Shown here one piece after another: positions 49,654 through 55,137 of a stretch of DNA of 55,137 nt (positions are counted from its first letter, which is position 1; each line of letters opens with the position of its first letter). This DNA is from Alphaproteobacteria bacterium. Its GTDB lineage: Bacteria > Pseudomonadota > Alphaproteobacteria > Rhizobiales > Beijerinckiaceae. Below the pieces are notes generated by a model. That model did not search any database. It was not told the origin of the DNA and saw only the letters and a program-made list of their open reading frames with translations. The stretch spans positions 1 to 55,137 of the forward strand of contig VGDY01000007.1 of the NCBI GenBank assembly GCA_016869555.1, written 5' to 3'. Position numbers and translations under genes: made by a program.

Positions 49654-49766
49654 GACAACGCGGCTGTGCGCGCGCCGCAAATCGTCGCAGGCGGCGACGG
49701 GGCAGTTCAACGGCGGCGCGAAAGCCGGTAGGTTCGCGCTGAAAAAACAACGGAGGAACCGACCGC

Positions 49767-50006
49767 ATGAGCCATGTCGCGCATGAGCTGCACGAAGAAT
49801 TTCCCGATCAGGCCGAGGCCATCCACGCGCTGAAGGCCGGCAACGCCCATTTCGCCCGCATCGCCGAGGATTATCACGCGCTCAATCGCGCCATTCACCG
49901 CATGGAGACCAATGTCGAGCCGGCGGACGATGCGACGATTGAGGATTTGAAGAAGAAGCGGCTCGTTCTGAAGGACGAAATCGCCGGCTTCCTGGCGACG
50001 GCGTAA
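49767..50006 (+). CDS. YdcH/DUF465 family protein
   Basis: A 79-residue helical-hairpin protein. HELHEEFPDQAEAIHALKAG, a FARIAEDYHALNRAIHRMET stretch and LKKKRLVLKDEI match DUF465. These small coiled-coil proteins are widespread in Proteobacteria and have no settled function. A strong GGAGG precedes the ATG. It stands alone. Confidence 0.85.
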   Translation: MSHVAHELHEEFPDQAEAIHALKAGNAHFARIAEDYHALNRAIHRMETNVEPADDATIEDLKKKRLVLKDEIAGFLATA

Positions 50007-50121
50007 TCGGCCTAGCGCCAATTCAGCTTAGCGCCGCCGCGCAGTCCGCTGCCAGGCCTTGCGCCGGGCGTCCACGAGGATACGGCGCTAAATGCATCGT
50101 GGGCGGCGCGCCACGGCGTGG

Positions 50122-50144
50122 ATGGCCGCGACAAGCGCGGCCAT
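50122..50144. repeat. REP-like palindrome, copy 3
   Basis: ATGGCCGCG-ACAAG-CGCGGCCAT, with GG before and GACGCG after. It is the closest relative of copy 1, in opposite orientation, and lies between the DUF465 gene and the next minus-strand gene. Confidence 0.7.
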
Positions 50145-50186
50145 GACGCGGGGAACCGGCTGGTTCCGGGGGCCCGGCCCCATCGC

Positions 50187-50612
50187 CTACCGATATTGCG
50201 CCGGGGCCTGCGGATTATTGGCGGGATTGCTGTCATGCTTGGTGAGCCGCGTCACCAGCGGGCCGCCGACCAGCGGCGCGATTTCAGCCTCCAGCGCGTC
50301 GGCGACATCTTTCGCATAGACTTCCTCGCCGCCGACATGAATCGAGAAGGCCTTGCCGTGCTTTTCGATCTTCGCCGGGTCTTCGATCACCGCCTTGGTC
50401 CAGCGATAGAGCGGAAAATCTTCCCTGCCCTCGCGTTCCGTCGCCGCGACATAGTCGCGAAAGGCGTCGAGCTGGTTGCGCAGCCGCGCATTATGCTTCG
50501 CCAATATATCCCGCAGGGGCTGAAGTCCCGGATTGTCGGGATCCTTACGGGCGAGCCTCGCCGCCTCGTCGGCGAGATTGACCCGAACCTGATATGACCA
50601 GTCTTCGCTCAT
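50187..50612 (-). CDS. uncharacterised protein, 141 residues
   Basis: I do not recognise a family. The protein starts MSEDWSYQVRVNLADEAARL and is mostly charged and helical to about residue 60. A mixed alpha/beta middle contains RWTKAVIEDPAKIEKHGKAFSIHVGG, and it ends in a polar NPANNPQAPAQ tail. No signal peptide, cysteine or membrane helix is visible, so it is probably cytosolic. Codon use resembles the surrounding core genes, which supports a real gene. It is divergent from chvI across a 464-base gap. Confidence 0.7.
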   Translation of the reverse strand: MSEDWSYQVRVNLADEAARLARKDPDNPGLQPLRDILAKHNARLRNQLDAFRDYVAATEREGREDFPLYRWTKAVIEDPAKIEKHGKAFSIHVGGEEVYAKDVADALEAEIAPLVGGPLVTRLTKHDSNPANNPQAPAQYR

Positions 50613-51076
50613 CGATCCGCTCCCTTAAGGGCTGACGCCGCGCGGCATTTGCTTTCTTCTATTTGGGCGGTGCAAAAAAACATAAGGAAGATCGGCGTAA
50701 ATTCGAGGCTTTCCAACTCCCCGGGAGACGCCGACGACCATCGCTCTACAGGCATATCTCATTGTCGCCATTCTGATTAATGGCGCTTGCTGAGGAATAG
50801 ATGATTTTTTCAGCGATCCGTGTATAAAGGTCGAGCGGCGCCGGAGCGGCGCCGCCTTTGAACCGGACGTTGGCCACATTTCAGCCGCCTTGGCCCCGGA
50901 CTTTGTCGGCGTCGACAACGCGCCTTCCGGAAGTACCGCCGTCGAGTCGAGAGAATGTCGACCGTTGCGCCAACGTTGCGCCCTTGCTGGCCGGAGGCGG
51001 CCGCTTTTGCGCAGACGCAGTCCTGTCGCGCCGGCCCGGGCGTTAAAATCGCGGCCGCAACTAGCAAAGGTTGAAG
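50613..51076. other. chvI upstream region
   Basis: About 460 bases without a gene. TATAAA near 50823 could be a -10 element. A tandem GTTGCGCC at 50964-50971 and 50975-50982 (11-base period) lies 95-113 bases before the chvI ATG. pckA, often beside chvI in rhizobia, is not here. Confidence 0.45.
50964..50982 (+). promoter_or_regulatory. candidate OmpR-family binding site before chvI
   Basis: Direct repeat GTTGCGCC-AAC-GTTGCGCC. OmpR-type regulators bind tandem half-sites about 10-11 bases apart, so the spacing suits ChvI autoregulation; this was not tested. Confidence 0.3.
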
Positions 51077-51775
51077 ATGCCGACCATCGCTCTCGTCGAC
51101 GACGACCGCAACATTCTCACCTCCGTCTCCATTGCGTTGGAGGGCGAGGGCTATCGGGTCCAGACCTACACCGACGGCGCCCAGGCGCTCGACGGGCTGC
51201 GCGCCAATCCGCCTGATCTGGCGATTTTCGATATCAAGATGCCGCGGATGGACGGCATGGAGCTTCTGCGGCGACTGCGGCAGAAGTCGGACCTGCCGGT
51301 GATCTTTCTGACCTCGAAGGACGAGGAGATCGACGAACTCTTCGGCCTCAAGATGGGGGCGGACGACTTTATCCATAAGCCCTTCTCGCAACGGCTGCTG
51401 GTCGAGCGGGTGAAGGCGATTCTGCGCCGCGCCAACCCCAAGGAGGCCGCCGCCCAGAAGGAAACCGAGGCCAAGGTCCTGGAGCGCGGCGCGCTGGTCA
51501 TGGACCCCGAGCGCCACACCTGCACCTGGCGCGGCGACCCGGTCGTGCTGACGGTGACGGAATTCCTGATTTTGCAGTCGCTGGCGCAGCGTCCCGGGGT
51601 GGTGAAGAGCCGCAATGCGCTGATGGACGCGGCCTATGACGACCAGGTCTATGTCGACGATCGCACGATCGACAGCCACATCAAGCGTTTACGCAAGAAA
51701 TTCAAGATCGTCGACGATGACTTCGAAATGATCGAAACGCTGTACGGCGTGGGTTATCGATTCAAGGAAGCCTGA
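51077..51775 (+). CDS. chvI: two-component response regulator ChvI
   Basis: A 232-residue OmpR-family regulator. The receiver has LVDDDRNI, phospho-acceptor Asp52 in [11 protein letters not shown], and Lys in KPFSQRLL. The C-terminal winged helix includes [17 protein letters not shown] and [15 protein letters not shown], ending in YGVGYRFKE. In Agrobacterium, Sinorhizobium and Caulobacter, ChvG/ChvI responds to acid and envelope stress and controls exopolysaccharide and motility genes. The ATG at 51077 follows AAGG; a TTG six bases upstream is less likely. chvG begins 22 bases downstream. Confidence 0.93.
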   Translation: MPTIALVDDDRNILTSVSIALEGEGYRVQTYTDGAQALDGLRANPPDLAIFDIKMPRMDGMELLRRLRQKSDLPVIFLTSKDEEIDELFGLKMGADDFIHKPFSQRLLVERVKAILRRANPKEAAAQKETEAKVLERGALVMDPERHTCTWRGDPVVLTVTEFLILQSLAQRPGVVKSRNALMDAAYDDQVYVDDRTIDSHIKRLRKKFKIVDDDFEMIETLYGVGYRFKEA

Positions 51776-51797
51776 GTTCTCGCCGAGGGTGCGCGAG

Positions 51798-53702
51798 ATG
51801 GACGCAAGCATCGAGGGCGCGGGCGACGTGAATGTCGCCGACGGGTCGATCCCGCAGACGCCATGCCAGCCGGCCGGCGCGGCTCCGGCGCGCGCGGCGG
51901 CGACGCGGGCGCGGTTGTCGCGGACGATGTCCCGGCGCTTGGCGCGCATCCTGCGCACCGTTCAGTCGCATCTTTCGTCTTCGCTGACCCGCCGCATCGT
52001 CGTTCTCAATCTCGGCGGACTGGTCGCGCTGCTGGGCGGCTTTCTCTATCTCAACCAGTTCCGCCAGGGTCTGATCGACGCGCGGGTGCAGAGCTTGCAG
52101 ACCCAAGGCGAGATCATCGCCGCGGCGGTCGCGGCCTCGGCGACGGTCGACACCGACGCGATTTCGATCGACCCGGAAAAACTGCTGAAGCTCGCCCCCG
52201 GCGAAAGCGCCAGCGGCGCCGAAGGCGGCTCGCCGCTGGAGTTTTCGCTCAATCCCGAACGCGTCGGCCCGCTGCTGCGCCGCCTCGTGTCGCCGACGCG
52301 GCTGCGTGCGCGCATCTATGATCACGACGGTTTCCTGCTGCTCGATTCGCGCTCGGTCTCAGGCCGCTCGAACATACTGCGCTTCGAACTGCCGCCGCCG
52401 AGCGATTCGCCCGCCACGATCGACGCCTCGTCCGTCCTCGAACGGGCGCTCAATTTTGTCCAGCGCCTGTCGCATCGGCCGGAGCTGCCGCTTTACGAAG
52501 ACATCGGCATGGGCAATGGCAAAGCCTATCCCGAGGTCGGCAGCGCGCTTGGCGGGCGCATCCATTCGGTGGTTCGCGCCAACGCCAAGGGCGAATCGAT
52601 CATTTCCGTCGCCGTGCCGATTCAGCGCTTTCGCTCGGTGCGCGGCGCGCTGCTGCTCTCGACGATGAGCGGCGACATCGACGCGATCATCGTCGCCGAA
52701 CGCTGGGGCATCATCCGCATCTTTCTGGTCTCGGCCGGGGTGATGCTGCTGATTTCGCTGTTCTTCACCAATACCATCACCGAACCCATGCGCCGCCTCG
52801 CCGAAGCGGCCGAGCGGGTGCGGCGCGGCGCGCGGTCGCGCCAGGAAATCCCGGATTTCTCGGACCGGCCGGATGAAATCGGCCATCTCTCCGGCGCGCT
52901 GCGCGACATGACCAAGGCGCTCTACAACCGCATTGACGCGATCGAGCATTTCGCCGCCGATGTGGCGCATGAACTCAAGAATCCGCTAACTTCCTTGCGC
53001 AGCGCCGTCGAGACCTTGCCGATCGCCAAGACCGACGCGTCGCGAGACCGGCTGCTCGCCATCATCAAACATGACGTGGGCCGGCTCGACCGCCTGATCA
53101 GCGACATTTCCGACGCCTCGCGACTCGACGCCGAGCTTGCCCGCGCCGACATGGGCGTCGTCGACCTCTCGGCGGCGTTGTCCACCGTCGTCGACCTGGC
53201 GCGCGCCGTGGATTGCGGCGACAGCGTCAAGATCGAGCTGACGGTGCGCCCTTCTCCCTACGATTCGACGCGTGGCCAGTGGCGCGTTCTCGGACATGAT
53301 TCGCGACTGGGCCAGGTGCTCAACAATCTGATCGATAACGCCAAGTCTTTTTCGAAGCCTGGCGGAACCGTGCGCGTGCGGCTCTGGCCCGAACGCGCCA
53401 ACGGGCCGGGCGGTCAGCAGCTCGACGGCTATGAGATCATCGTCGACGACGACGGACCTGGAATTCCCGACGGCGCGTTCGACCGCATCTTCGAGCGTTT
53501 CTACACGGATCGGCCGGAACAGGGATTTGGTCAGAATTCCGGGCTGGGGCTGTCAATCTCCCGCCAGATCATCGAGGCGCATGGCGGACGTATCCGGGCG
53601 CTCAATCGCACGCGGGCGCACCCGCAGGGCGCCGATGGGCCGCGCTGCGGCGATGTCGTGCTCGGCGCGCGCTTCGTCGTCTGGCTGCCGGCGGCGCGAT
53701 GA
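51798..53702 (+). CDS. chvG: sensor histidine kinase ChvG
   Basis: Inner-membrane kinase of 634 residues. A cytoplasmic N-terminal tail of about 60 residues is followed by TM1 (about 67-85) and a periplasmic sensor domain (about 90-300), where ExoR-type regulators bind in rhizobia. TM2 (about 305-325) and a HAMP domain come next. The H box is ADVAHELKNPL (His391), then N box LNNLIDNAKSF, G boxes DDDGPGIP and GLGLSISRQI. Its TGA overlaps the hprK ATG (ATGA at 53699). Confidence 0.93.
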   Translation: MDASIEGAGDVNVADGSIPQTPCQPAGAAPARAAATRARLSRTMSRRLARILRTVQSHLSSSLTRRIVVLNLGGLVALLGGFLYLNQFRQGLIDARVQSLQTQGEIIAAAVAASATVDTDAISIDPEKLLKLAPGESASGAEGGSPLEFSLNPERVGPLLRRLVSPTRLRARIYDHDGFLLLDSRSVSGRSNILRFELPPPSDSPATIDASSVLERALNFVQRLSHRPELPLYEDIGMGNGKAYPEVGSALGGRIHSVVRANAKGESIISVAVPIQRFRSVRGALLLSTMSGDIDAIIVAERWGIIRIFLVSAGVMLLISLFFTNTITEPMRRLAEAAERVRRGARSRQEIPDFSDRPDEIGHLSGALRDMTKALYNRIDAIEHFAADVAHELKNPLTSLRSAVETLPIAKTDASRDRLLAIIKHDVGRLDRLISDISDASRLDAELARADMGVVDLSAALSTVVDLARAVDCGDSVKIELTVRPSPYDSTRGQWRVLGHDSRLGQVLNNLIDNAKSFSKPGGTVRVRLWPERANGPGGQQLDGYEIIVDDDGPGIPDGAFDRIFERFYTDRPEQGFGQNSGLGLSISRQIIEAHGGRIRALNRTRAHPQGADGPRCGDVVLGARFVVWLPAAR

Positions 53703-54163
53703 CGCCGCCGCCGGCGCCCGCCTATCTCCACGCCAACGCTCTCGTCCTCGGCGAACTCGGCCTGCTGCTCCGCGGACCGCCCGGCGCCGGCAAGAGCACG
53801 CTGACCCTGGAGCTGGTCGACCGCTGGCGGGCGCGCGGCGCTTTCGCGGCCCTTGTCGGCGACGACCGCATCTCTCTCGAAGCCCGCCACGGCCGGTTGA
53901 TCGCAAGGCCGCATCCATCGATCAGCGGGATGATCGAGGCGCGCGGCCTTGGGGTGTTGCGAGTCGACCACGAGCCTGCCTGCGTGGTGCGGGCCGTGAT
54001 CGATCTTCTCCCCCTCAAGGAGGCGCCAAAACGACATCCGGTAGAGGGCGAAAGTCGGATTGAATTGAACGGCGTCACGGTGCCGCGCATCTTCGAAAAC
54101 GCTGCACGCGTCGGGGTTCTGACGCGGATTGGCTTCTACATTCAGACCCTTGCGACAAATTGA
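53699..54163 (+). CDS. hprK: HPr kinase/phosphorylase, short alphaproteobacterial form
   Basis: A 154-residue protein that phosphorylates the regulatory serine of HPr and reverses this. Only the catalytic domain is present, as usual in alphaproteobacteria; the N-terminal domain of the Firmicutes enzyme is missing. It has HANALVLG (His11), the P-loop GPPGAGKST (26-34), VGDDRISLE and a RGLGVLRVD stretch. Coupled to chvG by a four-base overlap. Confidence 0.92.
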   Translation: MTPPPAPAYLHANALVLGELGLLLRGPPGAGKSTLTLELVDRWRARGAFAALVGDDRISLEARHGRLIARPHPSISGMIEARGLGVLRVDHEPACVVRAVIDLLPLKEAPKRHPVEGESRIELNGVTVPRIFENAARVGVLTRIGFYIQTLATN

Positions 54164-54347
54164 CGGCGCCTTGCGGTTTTCGCTTGCCTATTTCGCGGCG
54201 TTGCACAAAATGTCGCCCCTGTCGAACGGGGCGATGACGGCCGACGCAACGGCTCCGAATATCCAGCTGGCGCCGTTCGCCCCATGCGGCCGACGCATTT
54301 TTAAGATGTCGACGCGCAAGAGACGTCTGCATGAGTGGTAGGGTCGT

Positions 54348-54749
54348 ATGATCGGAATGGTCTTGGTGACCCACGGCCACCTTGCCACTGAGTTTCGCGC
54401 GGCGCTCGAACACGTCGTCGGACCTCAAAAGCAGATTGCGGCGATCTCGATCGGGCCCGAGGACGACATGGAGCGCCGGCGCGCCGAAATCATCGAAGCG
54501 ATCCGAGAGGCCGACACCGGCGAAGGCGTGGTGCTGCTCACCGACATGTTCGGCGGCACGCCCTCCAATCTCGCGATCTCGGTGATGGACGGCGGAAAGG
54601 TCGAGGTGCTCGCGGGCGTCAATCTGCCGATGTTGATCAAGCTCGCGTCGGTCCGCGATACGCAACCGCTGGAACAGGCGGTGCTGCAGGCGCAGGACGC
54701 CGGGCGCAAATATGTTTACATCGCCAGCAAAGTGCTCAACGCAAAATGA
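54348..54749 (+). CDS. PTS EIIA component, mannose family
   Basis: A 133-residue single-domain EIIA. The phosphorylatable histidine is His9 in VLVTHGHLA, and LLTDMFGGTPSNLA follows near 64-77, the family signature. No EIIB, EIIC or EIID membrane parts are nearby, so this is the regulatory PTS branch rather than a sugar importer. A 184-base gap separates it from hprK and holds a CGCCCC/CGGGGCG stem near 54210. HPr begins inside its stop (ATGA). Confidence 0.92.
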   Translation: MIGMVLVTHGHLATEFRAALEHVVGPQKQIAAISIGPEDDMERRRAEIIEAIREADTGEGVVLLTDMFGGTPSNLAISVMDGGKVEVLAGVNLPMLIKLASVRDTQPLEQAVLQAQDAGRKYVYIASKVLNAK

Positions 54750-55063
54750 ATGATCTCGTGACCGATAAATTGCGCCAGGCTGCGGCCGAAGAGTCGATGT
54801 CGCGTGAATTCGCGATCGTCAACAAGAAGGGACTGCACGCTCGCGCGACAGCGAAATTCGTGCAGTGCTGCGAAAGGTTCGACGCGGTGATCACCGTCTC
54901 TCGCGGCGACGAAACCGTGGGCGGCAGCTCGATCATGGGCATTCTGACGCTCGGCGCGGGCCAGGGCTCGACCATCACCGTCGCCGCGACGGGGCCGCAG
55001 GCGAAGGCCGCCCTCGACGCCTTGGAGGCGCTCGTCGCCAATCGCTTCGGCGAAGACGAATAG
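54746..55063 (+). CDS. phosphocarrier protein HPr
   Basis: A 105-residue HPr. The EI-dependent site is His31 in KKGLHARATAKFV and the HprK target serine is Ser62 in GGSSIMGIL, so both control inputs are kept. The first 17 residues (MNDLVTDKLRQAAAEES) precede the normal HPr start; an internal ATG at residue 18 would give the standard length of about 88. The outer ATG is favoured because it overlaps the EIIA stop. Pairing with HprK and EIIA points to nitrogen and carbon signalling. EI is not in the window. Confidence 0.93.
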   Translation: MNDLVTDKLRQAAAEESMSREFAIVNKKGLHARATAKFVQCCERFDAVITVSRGDETVGGSSIMGILTLGAGQGSTITVAATGPQAKAALDALEALVANRFGEDE

Positions 55064-55137
55064 AGCGCCGCCGCCAGAATCATGACCCTCGCGCATTGGC
55101 GAATCTTTTCCTGCTTGCAGGCGAGTGAAATGTCCGT

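Overview
The window is GC-rich DNA from an alphaproteobacterium, most likely of the Hyphomicrobiales. The evidence is a GAAC-N7-GAAC LexA box in front of imuA-imuB-dnaE2, the chvI-chvG-hprK-EIIA-HPr regulatory cluster, a short adk directly after secY, and an uninterrupted str-S10-spc-alpha ribosomal cluster. The gene mix would fit a methanotroph-type family such as Methylocystaceae, but nothing here proves that.

Layout. 1-2,300: a patatin-like lipase whose 3' end has been replaced by a short dispersed repeat, a lytic transglycosylase and a small secreted Cys-rich protein. 2,380-6,650: lactose/galactose use (galT-galK on minus, a GH42 beta-galactosidase divergent). 6,650-12,890: a cation module of an MgtE-type transporter, two small plus-strand proteins (DUF5132-like and HMA_2-like), and a minus-strand pair of a SERCA-type P-ATPase translationally coupled to a divergent MetK paralogue with substituted active-site residues. 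13,200-15,000: a RoxA-like dihaem cytochrome. 15,030-15,820: a TumE/TumA-type toxin-antitoxin pair, divergent from the SOS mutagenesis cassette imuA-imuB-dnaE2 (15,931-21,495). 21,500-25,140: LapA-domain protein, ihfB, sppA, cutA and a DegP-type protease, all on minus.

25,200-44,620 is about 19 kb of minus-strand translation genes. In transcription order they run rpsL, rpsG, fusA, tuf, rpsJ, rplC, rplD, rplW, rplB, rpsS, rplV, rpsC, rplP, rpmC, rpsQ, rplN, rplX, rplE, rpsN, rpsH, rplF, rplR, rpsE, rpmD, rplO, secY, adk, rpsM, rpsK, rpoA, rplQ, ending in a truncated DUF4260-like remnant. Candidate promoters are visible before rpsL and rpsM, and several internal gaps hold hairpins or short repeats. 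rpoBC does not lie directly upstream of rpsL.

45,100-50,600 is an accessory stretch: a glycosyltransferase-sulfotransferase fusion gene broken by one missing base in a T run, an exported tail-collar-domain protein, an unrecognised 526-residue protein, a DUF465 protein and another orphan, separated by REP-like palindromes. 51,077-55,063 carries the envelope-stress two-component system ChvI/ChvG and the sugar-transport-independent PTS branch (HPr kinase, mannose-type EIIA, HPr).

The most interesting candidate system is the P-ATPase/MetK-paralogue/HMA_2/DUF5132 module at 7,892-12,889.
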